DNA of 29,938 nt from CAZUMJ01 sp964621605. Lineage in GTDB: Bacteria > Actinomycetota > Acidimicrobiia > Acidimicrobiales > Iamiaceae. The stretch covers positions 1 to 29,938 of the forward strand of contig CAZUMJ010000036.1 of NCBI GenBank assembly GCA_964621605.1. The letters run 5' to 3'. The stretch's first letter is position 1. Each line of letters opens with the position of its first letter. Positions 1 through 8,119 of the stretch are shown one piece after another. The notes below the pieces were generated by a model, which was given only the letters and a program-made list of their open reading frames with translations, did not search any database and was not told the DNA's origin. The translations under genes were made by a program, and so were the position numbers.

Positions 1-1
1 G

Positions 2-586
2 TCAGGCCAGCTCCTCGTGCGTCGCCGTCAGGGTCCCCCGGGCCAGGATGTGGTTCGAGACGTAGAAGCCCACCACCGCGGGTGACGCCTCCGCGTCGAG
101 CCCGAGCGCCGGCACGTCGATCGCCGCCACCGAGAAGAGGTACCGATGCGGGCCGTGCCCCGCCGGCGGGAACGGCCCCGTGTAGAGCCGGTTGCCCGTG
201 TCGTTGCGCGAGTGGATGGCGCCCGCCGGCGTACCGGCCAGGTCGCCTGACGCGGCACCGGTCGCGAGCTCGGTCACCGCTGCGGGGATGTCGAACAGCA
301 CCCAATGCCAGAAGCCGCTGGCGGTGGGTGCGTCGGGGTCGAAGCACGTCACCACGAAGCTCTGCGTCTCGGCAGGGAAGCCCGACCACCGCAGGTGCGG
401 CGAGGTGTTGCCGCCGCGCAATCCGAACGACGCGTCCGCGACGTGGCGCAGCGGGATCGGCTGTCCGTCGACGAGGTCGTCGCTGGCGACCGAGAAGGAG
501 GGCACCTCAGCGAGGTAGTCGTAGGGGCTGGGTGGCGTTGCACGGTTCGGTGCGGGCACGGGTCCTCCTCGAGGCGGTTGCGTCAT
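2..586 (-). CDS. YbhB/YbcL (PEBP, Raf-kinase-inhibitor-like) family protein
   Basis: A 194-aa protein of the phosphatidylethanolamine-binding protein superfamily, usually small cytoplasmic proteins of unclear role in bacteria. The family's ligand-pocket motifs are visible: DPDAPTASGFWHW at about residues 83-95 and GPFPPAGHGPHRYLF at 137-151. An N-terminal Pro-rich stretch of about 20 residues is extra compared with E. coli YbhB. There is no signal peptide or membrane segment. The ATG at 586 is preceded by AGGAC, a weak ribosome-binding site. It lies 72 bp downstream of the exporter-TetR gene on the same strand and could be co-transcribed with it. Ligand and function are not deducible from the sequence; the family call is firm. 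Confidence 0.9.
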   Translation of the reverse strand: MTQPPRGGPVPAPNRATPPSPYDYLAEVPSFSVASDDLVDGQPIPLRHVADASFGLRGGNTSPHLRWSGFPAETQSFVVTCFDPDAPTASGFWHWVLFDIPAAVTELATGAASGDLAGTPAGAIHSRNDTGNRLYTGPFPPAGHGPHRYLFSVAAIDVPALGLDAEASPAVVGFYVSNHILARGTLTATHEELA

Positions 587-658
587 GACGTCCTGCGCGT
601 CGGGCCCTGCCCGCGCGCAGACTCCCCCAGCATGCCGCCTTGGCGTGGGCCCTCGCGT

Positions 659-2809
659 TCAGGTGCGCAGGAGCGCCGCCGGCAGCACCGCATCGACCAA
701 CGCCTCCGCGAGGGCATGGTCTGGCGGCGGGCCGACGAGGAGGGCCCTGGCGTAGATGGGGCCGACGAGCGCGTCGACGAGGTGAGCGGCTGCATCTGGA
801 CCGCATGCCCCGCTCGCATCCAGGCGCGCCGCCAGCTCTCGTTCGCGTGGTTCGAGGACGCGGTCACGGAGCGCCTGCGCGAGCGCGTCATCGTTGCCCG
901 CCTCAGCAACGAGCGCACGCAGCACTCGCCTGGCATCATCGGGCGCGAAGAGGTCGGTGAGGTCGGTGAGGTACACCCGCAGGTCAGCGCGCAGATCACC
1001 GGTGTCGCGGATCGGGAGCGCGGCGAGGACCTCCGCCACTGCGTCAGCCACCGCATCGATCCGAGACGTCCAGTGCCGTTCGAGTGTCGCGGTCGCCACC
1101 CCCGATCGGGCCGCGACGGCGTTGTAGGTGAGGCTCGACATGCCGGCCTCGGCCAACAGCCCAAGCACGGTACGAGCCAGCCCCAAGCGCCGGGCCGGGT
1201 CGGGGGGAAGCCGCAGGGACGCGTCCTCGACGAGGCGGTCGACGGCGTCTGCTGCCCGTGACCGAGACGGCAGGAACAGCAACGCCACGAGTGCTCCCAG
1301 GAGCGCAACCGCACCACCGGCGAACACCGCTCGATCGATCGAGTGCACGAACGCGGCGTTCGCGACGGCGATCAGTTGTCGCCCGGCTTCGGGGGGAAGG
1401 TGCTCGGCCACCAGCGCTGCCGCACCAACTGAGTCCCGCACGGCGGCGGCAGCTTCTGGCGCTGCCGCCTGCAATGTGGCGAACTGGGGGTGGGCTTCGA
1501 TACGGGCGGCGTACGCCGAACTGGTGATGCTGCCGAGGATGGCGATGCCCAAGGCGCCACCGATCTCACGCGTGGCGTCGTTGACTGCTGAGCCGACCCC
1601 GGCCTTCTCCGGCGGCAGCGACCCCATGATCGATTCCGTGGCAGGCGCCATCGCGAGCCCCATGCCCAACCCGACCACCACCATCACGCCGGCCACGACG
1701 CCGTAGCTGCTCGACACGTCGACAAGGGTGCACCCGAACAACCCGACGGCGACCAGGACGAGTCCCACGCTCACGATCGCCTTCGTCCCCACGCGGGCGA
1801 CGAGCGTCGCACTGAGGGGCGCGCTGATCATGAGCGTCGCCGCCACGGGGAGGAGCGCAGCTCCCGACACGAGCGCCGAATAGCCCAGGACGAACTGCAG
1901 GTACTGGGTCAGGAAGAACATGGCGCCGAACATGGCGAAGAACACGAGCGTGACCGCCACCGATGCTGCGGTGAAGCGGGCGTTGCGGAAGATGGAGAGG
2001 TCGAGGATGGGGTGGTCGGTGTGACGCTCCCAGAGCCCGAACGCCACGAGCAGCACGACCGCAGCGCCGAACGAGGCGAGCACGACCGATGCCGTCCAGC
2101 CCTTGCTGGGACCTTCGATGATGCCGAACAGCAATGCCACGAGGCCGACCGTCGACAGCAACGTTCCGACGAGGTCGAGGCGAGGCGCCGCCGGGTCGCG
2201 CGACTCGGGGACGAGAAGGATGATGGCCACCACTGCCGCGATGCCGATGGGCACGTTGACGAGGAAGATGGAGCCCCACCAGTAGTGCTCCAGGAGGTAG
2301 CCGCCGGCGAGGGGGCCGACCGCGACCCCCAACCCCGACACACCCGCCCAGATGGCGATGGCACGCCCCCGCTCGGACTCGTCGCGGAACACGTTGGCGA
2401 GGATCGACAGCGTCGCCGGCATGATGAACGCCGCCCCGAGCCCTTGCAGTGCACGGAACGCGATGAGCCCGACGGGTGCGTCCACCAGGGAGCACCCCAG
2501 CGAGCCGCCGCCGAACACTGCCATGCCGAGCACGAGGCAGCGGCGACGCCCGAGCCGGTCACCGGTGTTGCCGGCGATGAGCAGGAACCCGGCGAACACG
2601 ATGGTGTACGAGTCGACGATCCACTGCAGCTCGCTGGACGAGGCTCCGAGCTCGCGCACGAACGAGGGCAGGGCGACGTTCACGATGGTGCCGTCGATGC
2701 CGACGACGCTCAGCGCCAAGCACAGGACGCCGAGGATGACCCACCGGCGCGGATCGGATTCGGTCGGATCGGATTCGGCGGCGTCGGCAGCGCGCCCGTT
2801 CTCGCTCAT
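659..2809 (-). CDS. DHA2-family (EmrB/QacA) MFS exporter with fused C-terminal TetR-type regulator domain
   Basis: A 716-aa fusion. Residues about 22-515 form a 14-TM drug:H+ antiporter of the DHA2 family. Motif A is GDRLGRRR at 83-90, the antiporter motif C region is GLGVAVGPLAGG at 159-170, and the large loop before the last TM is at about 435-490. Residues about 538-716 form a complete TetR/AcrR unit: a helix-turn-helix at about 548-585 (SLTYNAVAARSGVATATLERHW) followed by an all-helical ligand-binding domain. With 14 TMs both ends should be cytoplasmic, so the regulator would be tethered to the inner face of the membrane. A longer reading frame extends to 2953, but the ATG at 2809 gives the natural MFS N-terminus. 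No frameshift or stop separates the two parts. Transport substrate is unknown; autoregulation or control of the divergent GH2 gene is inference. Confidence 0.9.
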   Translation of the reverse strand: MSENGRAADAAESDPTESDPRRWVILGVLCLALSVVGIDGTIVNVALPSFVRELGASSSELQWIVDSYTIVFAGFLLIAGNTGDRLGRRRCLVLGMAVFGGGSLGCSLVDAPVGLIAFRALQGLGAAFIMPATLSILANVFRDESERGRAIAIWAGVSGLGVAVGPLAGGYLLEHYWWGSIFLVNVPIGIAAVVAIILLVPESRDPAAPRLDLVGTLLSTVGLVALLFGIIEGPSKGWTASVVLASFGAAVVLLVAFGLWERHTDHPILDLSIFRNARFTAASVAVTLVFFAMFGAMFFLTQYLQFVLGYSALVSGAALLPVAATLMISAPLSATLVARVGTKAIVSVGLVLVAVGLFGCTLVDVSSSYGVVAGVMVVVGLGMGLAMAPATESIMGSLPPEKAGVGSAVNDATREIGGALGIAILGSITSSAYAARIEAHPQFATLQAAAPEAAAAVRDSVGAAALVAEHLPPEAGRQLIAVANAAFVHSIDRAVFAGGAVALLGALVALLFLPSRSRAADAVDRLVEDASLRLPPDPARRLGLARTVLGLLAEAGMSSLTYNAVAARSGVATATLERHWTSRIDAVADAVAEVLAALPIRDTGDLRADLRVYLTDLTDLFAPDDARRVLRALVAEAGNDDALAQALRDRVLEPRERELAARLDASGACGPDAAAHLVDALVGPIYARALLVGPPPDHALAEALVDAVLPAALLRT

Positions 2810-2994
2810 CCCCCGTACCGTCCCCGCGTGCACCGCGGGAGCGTACCGAGCGTAGGTTTCATGCCATAGGGGCCTTAGGGCCCGACGGAAGGCGTCACGC
2901 GTCACCTGTAGCGTCGCCGGACGGGCACGCTGCCGAGGGTCGGGGCGACACACCGGGGCAGCCGAACCGTCGGCGACATCAGGGGGAATCGAAC
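2810..2994. promoter_or_regulatory. Divergent intergenic region with a candidate palindromic operator and a TAGCGT -10
   Basis: This 185-bp gap separates the exporter-TetR gene from the GH2 gene. At 2821-2840 lies an imperfect 20-bp palindrome centred on GTGCAC (2828-2833), with TCCC/GGGA outer arms and 14 of 20 symmetric positions. It is flanked by direct CGTACCG copies at 2814-2820 and 2842-2848. It lies within 35 bp upstream of the exporter-TetR start, where a TetR operator would be expected. A TGTAGCGT at 2907-2914 fits the -10 type used elsewhere in the window and would give the GH2 gene a leader of about 75 nt. Only the motifs are observed; binding is inference. Confidence 0.35.
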
Positions 2995-5340
2995 GTGCGC
3001 AACGTGCAGGTGGTCGACGACGGTTGGGAGTTCAGCCACGACCGCGAACCAGACCGCTGGGACCCGGTGACCCTTCCGCATGCCTGGGGCGAGGACACCT
3101 CCGGGGTGGAGCCCGCACGCCTGCTCGTCGCGCCTCGCGGGGTGGGCACGTATCGCCGGCCACTCATGCTCGGCCCCCTCGGCGGCGATCGCGTGGTGCT
3201 CGAAGTCGGCGCGGCGGGCACCGTGGCGGACGTGTCGGTGGACGGGACGCCGTTGTGCAGCCACCGCGGCGGGTATGGCGCGTTTCGCTGCGACCTCACC
3301 GACGCCCTCGACGCCGACGGTCGCGGCACCCTGACCATCCGGGTCGACAACTCCCCGACCGACGACGTCTACCCCCTCATGGGTGACCACACGATCTTCG
3401 GAGGGCTCTACCGCGGCGCCCGACTCGTTCGCGTCCCACCTGTCCACATCGATCTCGCTGCACACGGTGGACCAGGCGTGGTCGTACGGCAGGTCAGCCT
3501 CGACGAGGCACGCGCGGAGGTGTCCGTGACCGTGTCCGTCGCGCACCACGGCACGGCGTCTACTGCGGCGTCCGTCGCGGTGCAGGTCCACATCGTCGAC
3601 GCCGGCGGCACGGTCGTCGCTCGAGCCCAGGCACCTGCGACGATCGAGCCCGGCGCTGTCGGGGCGGTGACCGTGCCGCTCACGGTCGACGCACCACGTC
3701 GTTGGGATGGGCGCCGCGACCCCTACCTGTACCGCGTCGTCGCCGAGGTCCACCGAGCGGCACCCGATGCGGCGCCCGGCGTCCGCCCGCAACCGCGTGG
3801 CGACGCGACCGGCGACGACCGCAGCACGGCGCTCGACCGGGTCGCACTTCCGCTCGGGCTGCGCACGATCGAGGTCGACCCGGCAACGGGCGTATCGCTC
3901 AACGGGCGGCCCTACAGGCTCCACGGCGTGAGCCGACACCACGACGTCGACGGCAGCCCCGCGGTGACCCACGTCGAGATCGTCCGAGATCTCGACCTGA
4001 TCTGCGAGATCGGCGCCACCTCGGTGCGCCTCGCCCACTACCAGCACGCCGAGGATGTGCTCGACCTGTGCGACGAGCGTGGCCTGCTCGTGTGGGCCGA
4101 GATCCCGGTGAACGCCAAGGTCTCCCCCACCGATCCGCTCACGAATGCCGAGGCGCAGCTCACCGAGCTGATCCACCAACAGCGGCACCACCCATCGATC
4201 GTGTGCTGGGGAGTGCAGAACGAGGCGGTCATCAGCGAGGCGGTCACCGACCCGCGCCCGGCGACCGAGGCGCTCGCCGCGCTCGCACGCACGCTCGACC
4301 CCGACCGGCCGGTCACCCAAGCGCAGGTTGCGCTCGTGCGCCCGGACGACCCCATCAACCGGCTCTGCGACCTCAACGCCCTCAACCTGTACGCCGGCTG
4401 GTACTACGGCCGGGCAGAGGAGGTCGCCCACACCCTCGACGCCCACCACGCCGCCTACCCGGATGTGCCCGTCGGCCTGAGCGAGTACGGCGCGGACGCC
4501 CGCACCGAGTTCCACACCGACGACCCCCGGCCGGGTGACTACACAGAGGAGTACCAGGCCGTCCTGCACGAGACGTACTGGCGCGTCCTGGAGGAGCGGC
4601 CCTGGGTGTGGGCGTCGTATGTGTGGAACATGTTCGACTTCGCGTCGTCGATCCGCGACGAGGGCGGCACCCGCGGGTTCAACATGAAGGGGCTCGTCAC
4701 CCGCGACCGGCAGGTCCGCAAGGACGCGTTCTGGTGGTACAAGGCGAACTGGTCCGACGAACCGGTGCTGCACATCTGCGGCGCTCGGCACGTGCACCGC
4801 CACACCCCCGAGATCGAGGTGAAGGTGTACGCCAACCACCCCGAGGTGCGCCTCACCGCGAACGGCGTCGACGCCGGCGCACCCGAGCGTGACGGTCGCA
4901 TCTTCCGGTGGCGCGTGCACCTCGGCGAGGGCGAGACCTCGATCGTGGCACGCGCCGGTGACCACCAGGCCACCGCCACGTTCGTGCGAGTCGACGAGGC
5001 CGACCCGGCCTACCTGTGCCCTGCCCCACGCCGTGTGCGGGGCGCAGGCGGTGGTGACGGCATGTCGTCGTGGTACGAGGACGCGGACATCACCGTCGAC
5101 CTGACGACCTTCGGAACCTGGACGCTCGTCGGCGAGCTCCTCGACGAACCGGCGACGCGGGCGATCCTCGTCGAGCGCTTCGGCGAGGAGCTGCTGGCAC
5201 ATCCGATGTTGGAGATGGCGCGCGACATGCCGCTCGACATGGTCCTGTCGGTCTCCGCGCCCGACATGGACGACGCGGAGCTGCGCGCCCTGCACGAGCG
5301 CATCCACGCGGTGCCCAAGCCGACCCTCGGCGAGGGGTGA
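2995..5340 (+). CDS. Glycoside hydrolase family 2 (beta-galactosidase/beta-glucuronidase-like)
   Basis: A 781-aa retaining beta-glycosidase of clan A. It shows an N-terminal jelly-roll sugar-binding domain (about 1-150), an Ig-like domain (about 160-290) and a TIM barrel (about 295-590). The acid/base is E410 in CWGVQNE and the nucleophile is E497 in GLSEYGA. The barrel end WNMFDFASS...KGLVTRDRQVRKDAFWWYKANW is typical of bacterial GH2 beta-galactosidases. A further Ig-like domain (about 595-668) and a small helical C-terminal module (about 693-775, PMLEMARDMPLDMVLS) follow. There is no signal peptide, so the enzyme is probably cytoplasmic and acts on imported oligosaccharide. The GTG start is supported by AGGGGG at 2981-2986, eight bases upstream. 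Beta-galactosidase versus beta-glucuronidase cannot be settled by eye. Confidence 0.9.
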   Translation: MRNVQVVDDGWEFSHDREPDRWDPVTLPHAWGEDTSGVEPARLLVAPRGVGTYRRPLMLGPLGGDRVVLEVGAAGTVADVSVDGTPLCSHRGGYGAFRCDLTDALDADGRGTLTIRVDNSPTDDVYPLMGDHTIFGGLYRGARLVRVPPVHIDLAAHGGPGVVVRQVSLDEARAEVSVTVSVAHHGTASTAASVAVQVHIVDAGGTVVARAQAPATIEPGAVGAVTVPLTVDAPRRWDGRRDPYLYRVVAEVHRAAPDAAPGVRPQPRGDATGDDRSTALDRVALPLGLRTIEVDPATGVSLNGRPYRLHGVSRHHDVDGSPAVTHVEIVRDLDLICEIGATSVRLAHYQHAEDVLDLCDERGLLVWAEIPVNAKVSPTDPLTNAEAQLTELIHQQRHHPSIVCWGVQNEAVISEAVTDPRPATEALAALARTLDPDRPVTQAQVALVRPDDPINRLCDLNALNLYAGWYYGRAEEVAHTLDAHHAAYPDVPVGLSEYGADARTEFHTDDPRPGDYTEEYQAVLHETYWRVLEERPWVWASYVWNMFDFASSIRDEGGTRGFNMKGLVTRDRQVRKDAFWWYKANWSDEPVLHICGARHVHRHTPEIEVKVYANHPEVRLTANGVDAGAPERDGRIFRWRVHLGEGETSIVARAGDHQATATFVRVDEADPAYLCPAPRRVRGAGGGDGMSSWYEDADITVDLTTFGTWTLVGELLDEPATRAILVERFGEELLAHPMLEMARDMPLDMVLSVSAPDMDDAELRALHERIHAVPKPTLGEG

Positions 5341-5364
5341 CGCGCGTGAGAACGGCGTCTGTGC

Positions 5365-6291
5365 TCAGTCGGCGCCGAACGCGCCGCGGCCCATCTGGGT
5401 GCGGATGGGCGTGACCGGCGGGTTGACCAGCGACCGTCGTTGCCAGTTGGCCCCGTCGACCGTGAGCGTGTGGCCGCTGATGAAGCGTCCGTAGGGCGAC
5501 GCGAGGAACGTGGCCGCCCAGCCGAGCTCTTGGCGCTGCCCGACCCGCAGCGCGGGCTGGCACACGTCCTTGTCGCTGGTGCCCGCGAGGTTGCCCTGGA
5601 TGTCCGCGGTCATGTCTTCGTGCGGGAACAGCCCGGGCACGAGGCAGTTCACCTGGATGCCGGCGGGCCCCCACTCGACGGCGAGCGACTCGGTGAGGTT
5701 CTTCACGCCCGCCTTCGCGGCAGCAGAGTGCGCGAAGCCGGGTCCACCGGTCCAGGCGTAGGAGGCACCGATGTTGACGATCGACCCGGGCGACCCGACT
5801 GCGAGGTGACGCCTGGCGAACTCGCGGCAGCAGAAGAACGTGCCGTTGAGGGTGATGTCGACGACGGTGCGCCACGCGTTGGGCGACATGTCTTCCGCGG
5901 GCACAGGAAAGTTCGCGGCGGCGTTGTTGATCAACACGTCGGGCAAGCCGAAGGCCGTCTCGGCCTCGTCGAACGCCGCGGCGATCGAGTCGGGCTCACG
6001 GATGTCGCAGGCCACAGCGCGCACCGGCGCGCCGAGTGCGTCGATCGCGGCGACACCGGCCTCGAGGTGCTCAGGTTTGCGCGAGGCGATGACGATGGCC
6101 GCGCCGAGCCGGGCGAACTCGGAGGCGATCGCCTTGCCGAGCCCGGTACCGCCGCCGGTCACGAACACGGTCTGGCCCGCAAACGTCCCGGGCTTGAGCG
6201 CCGTGTCGCCGGCCGCCGGTGGGCGCGGGATGCCGGGCCACTGCGGCACGACGGCAGGGGTGGTGGGACGGTCAGCGTCAGCGTCAGCCAT
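5365..6291 (-). CDS. SDR-family 2,4-dienoyl-CoA reductase-like oxidoreductase
   Basis: A 308-aa Rossmann-fold short-chain dehydrogenase. The cofactor motif is TGGGTGLG at 45-52 and NNAA is at 122-125. The usual YxxxK is absent: SAAAK occupies that place, while Tyr178 sits exactly 15 residues before Lys193. That shifted Tyr/Lys arrangement is the hallmark of NADPH-dependent 2,4-dienoyl-CoA reductases (DECR family), which reduce dienoyl-CoA during beta-oxidation of polyunsaturated acyl chains. A 30-residue Pro-rich N-terminal extension precedes the fold. The start ATG lies one base after the stop of the upstream crotonase gene, so the two are an operon and probably translationally coupled. Substrate is inferred; the SDR family is certain. 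It converges on the GH2 gene with only 24 bp between stops. Confidence 0.88.
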   Translation of the reverse strand: MADADADRPTTPAVVPQWPGIPRPPAAGDTALKPGTFAGQTVFVTGGGTGLGKAIASEFARLGAAIVIASRKPEHLEAGVAAIDALGAPVRAVACDIREPDSIAAAFDEAETAFGLPDVLINNAAANFPVPAEDMSPNAWRTVVDITLNGTFFCCREFARRHLAVGSPGSIVNIGASYAWTGGPGFAHSAAAKAGVKNLTESLAVEWGPAGIQVNCLVPGLFPHEDMTADIQGNLAGTSDKDVCQPALRVGQRQELGWAATFLASPYGRFISGHTLTVDGANWQRRSLVNPPVTPIRTQMGRGAFGAD

Positions 6292-6292
6292 G

Positions 6293-7072
6293 TCAGCTCC
6301 CCCGGTACTGCGGGTCGCGGCCTTCGGCCTTGGCGGCTCGGAACTCGGCGAAGTCGTCGCTGCGGTTGAGGAAGGTCTGGTAGATCAACTCGTCATCCAT
6401 GGACGCCCGCACCGCAGGGCGGTGCAGGTGGCTGATGACCCGGCGAGCGAGCTTCACCGCCACCATCGGTGATGCCGCGATCTTCTCGGCCATCTCCTGC
6501 GCGGTCGACAGCAGCTCGTCGGGCTCGACGACCCGCGACACGATGCCGTGGAACAACGCCTCCTCTGCCGACAGGCGCCGACCGGTGAGGACCATGTCGC
6601 TGACAAGTCCGGGCCCGCACATCGAGGCGAGCACCGACACGCCACCGGTGTCGGGGATGACGCCGTGACCGACCTCGGGGAGCATGAAGCGTGCGTCGGT
6701 GCTGCAGATGCGGATGTCGCACAGCAGCGCCCGCTGGAACGACCCCCCGAGCGCCCAACCTTGGATGGCGACGATCACGGGAGCGTTGATGTCCCACACC
6801 TGCTGGATGCCGGCGTGTCCTCGCACCATGAGCTCGTGGTGGGTGAGGTCTGTCTTGTTGGTGCCGATCGAGCCGACGTCACGCCCCGACGACCACGACG
6901 GCCCTTCGCCGCGCCAGATGACTGCCCGCACGTCGGGGCGGCTCTTGAGCTCTGCCAACGCCGCGAACAGCTGCGCGTCCATGTCGTCGTCGAAGGCGTT
7001 GTGCTTCGACGGGTTGTCGTTGGTGATCGTGGCGATCGGCCCGTCGTAGGTGAGGTGCACAGATCCGGACAC
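6293..7072 (-). CDS. Enoyl-CoA hydratase/isomerase (crotonase) family protein
   Basis: A 259-aa crotonase-fold protein acting on acyl-CoA thioesters. The oxyanion-hole segments are SSGRDVGSI (about 61-69) and QGWALGGSF (104-112). Of the two glutamates used by classical hydratases, the second is present (E133 in LPEVGHG) but the first is replaced by Gln113. Members with a single acid are often enoyl-CoA isomerases or have other activities. The downstream 2,4-dienoyl-CoA-reductase-like gene starts after one base, which together suggests an auxiliary pathway for unsaturated acyl-CoA. The GTG start at 7072 has a strong GGGAGGA ribosome-binding site. The exact reaction is inference. Confidence 0.9.
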   Translation of the reverse strand: MSGSVHLTYDGPIATITNDNPSKHNAFDDDMDAQLFAALAELKSRPDVRAVIWRGEGPSWSSGRDVGSIGTNKTDLTHHELMVRGHAGIQQVWDINAPVIVAIQGWALGGSFQRALLCDIRICSTDARFMLPEVGHGVIPDTGGVSVLASMCGPGLVSDMVLTGRRLSAEEALFHGIVSRVVEPDELLSTAQEMAEKIAASPMVAVKLARRVISHLHRPAVRASMDDELIYQTFLNRSDDFAEFRAAKAEGRDPQYRGS

Positions 7073-7084
7073 GCTGGTCCTCCC

Positions 7085-7123
7085 GGTGGGACGTCGATGG
7101 CGAACAGTCGGGCGTCGACGCTA
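7085..7123 (-). promoter_or_regulatory. Promoter -10 and leader of the crotonase/SDR operon
   Basis: On the minus strand TAGCGT lies at 7123-7118, with a partial -35 (CTGTCG) 17 bases upstream. It would start a leader of about 40 nt ending in the GGGAGGA ribosome-binding site of the crotonase gene. The same TAGCGT hexamer precedes several other genes here at the spacing of a -10 box. Confidence 0.4.
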
Positions 7124-7163
7124 CGACATCCCCCGGTCGACGACAGGCAGGAAGCGACACCGA

Positions 7164-7231
7164 GCACCGCCCGACGCGACCCGACACTCCACCACGCGGC
7201 GCTGCCCGCGGCTGCACCGCCCGACGCGACC
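7164..7231. repeat. Two copies of an 18-bp direct repeat, 50 bp apart
   Basis: GCACCGCCCGACGCGACC occurs at 7164-7181 and identically at 7214-7231, in the 181-bp gap between the methyltransferase stop and the crotonase start. No protein or hairpin explains it. The period is close to that of the 47-48 bp repeats found at 10309 and 13330. Confidence 0.6.
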
Positions 7232-7253
7232 ACACACGCCTGGAAGGGCCCAC

Positions 7254-8048
7254 CTACCGGCGCGCGAGCACCTCGCCGAGCACCACCACGAACACGGCAT
7301 CGGGTGATGCCCCCCACCGTCTCCACCCGGCCGCCAACTCGTCGAGGTCGTCGGTCGACGCGAGCCCGTACTCGACGGCCTGCTCTGCCAAGCTCGACGA
7401 CGTGACGCGGGTAGCCCACAGGTCGCCCCACCACGCGCAGTCGCTTCCGGTGTAGGTCCAGGTGGAGGTGGTGTAGGTGACGTCGGCGAACCCGGCCTCG
7501 TGCGCCCAGGCGAGCAGATAGCGACCGGCGTTGCAGTCCGCACGATTGCGCCGCGTCACGTCGTGGTAGAGCGCCAACCACCTGTCGAGCGCTGGCTCGT
7601 CAGGCGCCCACGCCTTCGACGCGTAGATGCTGTCGCGCGCTGCCATCAGCCCGCCCGGTACGAGCACACGACGCCACTCGCGCAGTGCCGCAACCGGGTC
7701 GGTGAGGTGCTGGAGGACCTGATGGGCGTGCACCACGTCGAAGCTGGCGTCAGCAAAGCCGAGCGCGTACGCGTCACCGACTTCGAACCGGGGCGCGTCC
7801 GGCCCGGCGGCGTACTCGCGCGCTGCCTGGGCCACCACGTCCGCGCTCGCGTCGACCCCGACGGTCGTCCCGGGGGCGACAAGCCGCGCCAGGTCGGCCG
7901 TGAGGTTGCCCGGCCCGCACCCGACGTCGAGGAGGCGCGCCCCCGGGTGCAGGTGGTCGAGGAGGTACCCGGCGGAGTTCTGCGCGGTGCGCCAGCGATG
8001 GCTCCGCAGCACCGACTCGTGATGGCCGTGGGTATAGGTCTCGCCCAT
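7254..8048 (-). CDS. Class I SAM-dependent methyltransferase
   Basis: A 264-aa protein with a seven-strand Rossmann methyltransferase domain: motif I LLDVGCGPGNLT at about 39-50, the acidic residue at the end of strand 2 (GVDAS), then FEVGDAYAL and FDVVHAHQVLQHL (motif IV region). It belongs to the broad UbiE/Methyltransf_11/25 group; the acceptor cannot be told. The frame runs on to a GTG at 8102, but the internal ATG at 8048 is preferred. It has GGGAGGATC eight bases upstream, and homologues of this type begin near YTHGHHESVLRSHRWR. It is transcribed divergently from the DsbA-family gene with 68 bp between starts. Confidence 0.88.
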   Translation of the reverse strand: MGETYTHGHHESVLRSHRWRTAQNSAGYLLDHLHPGARLLDVGCGPGNLTADLARLVAPGTTVGVDASADVVAQAAREYAAGPDAPRFEVGDAYALGFADASFDVVHAHQVLQHLTDPVAALREWRRVLVPGGLMAARDSIYASKAWAPDEPALDRWLALYHDVTRRNRADCNAGRYLLAWAHEAGFADVTYTTSTWTYTGSDCAWWGDLWATRVTSSSLAEQAVEYGLASTDDLDELAAGWRRWGASPDAVFVVVLGEVLARR

Positions 8049-8104
8049 CGGCTGATCCTCCCGCGTCGCCGCATCGTCTGCACGGGAATTCGGCGACGCC
8101 ACGG

Positions 8105-8119
8105 CATGCTGGAGGCGTG
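8105..8119 (+). promoter_or_regulatory. Start-site signal of the DsbA-family gene (possible leaderless start)
   Basis: GGAGG at 8111-8115 ends one base before the GTG, too close for a normal ribosome-binding site. CATGCT at 8105-8110 lies six bases before the start, the spacing expected of a -10 hexamer for a leaderless mRNA as seen at other genes here. Confidence 0.35.

Noticed and set aside
305..1261. Plus-strand open frame opposite the TetR part of the exporter fusion and the PEBP gene
   Set aside because: Arg/Gly-rich with no recognisable domain; the minus-strand genes are clear.
2902..5307. An 801-codon open frame on the minus strand, antisense to the GH2 gene
   Set aside because: Composition is a typical GC-rich shadow (Val/Gly/Arg/His-rich, no domain), and the plus-strand GH2 has all family motifs.
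5365..6291. SDR considered inactive because YxxxK is missing
   Set aside because: Tyr178 and Lys193 match the alternative catalytic spacing of 2,4-dienoyl-CoA reductases.
6293..7072. Crotonase considered a pseudogene because of the missing first Glu
   Set aside because: The frame is intact, the second Glu and oxyanion hole are present, and the other crotonase here has the same Gln.
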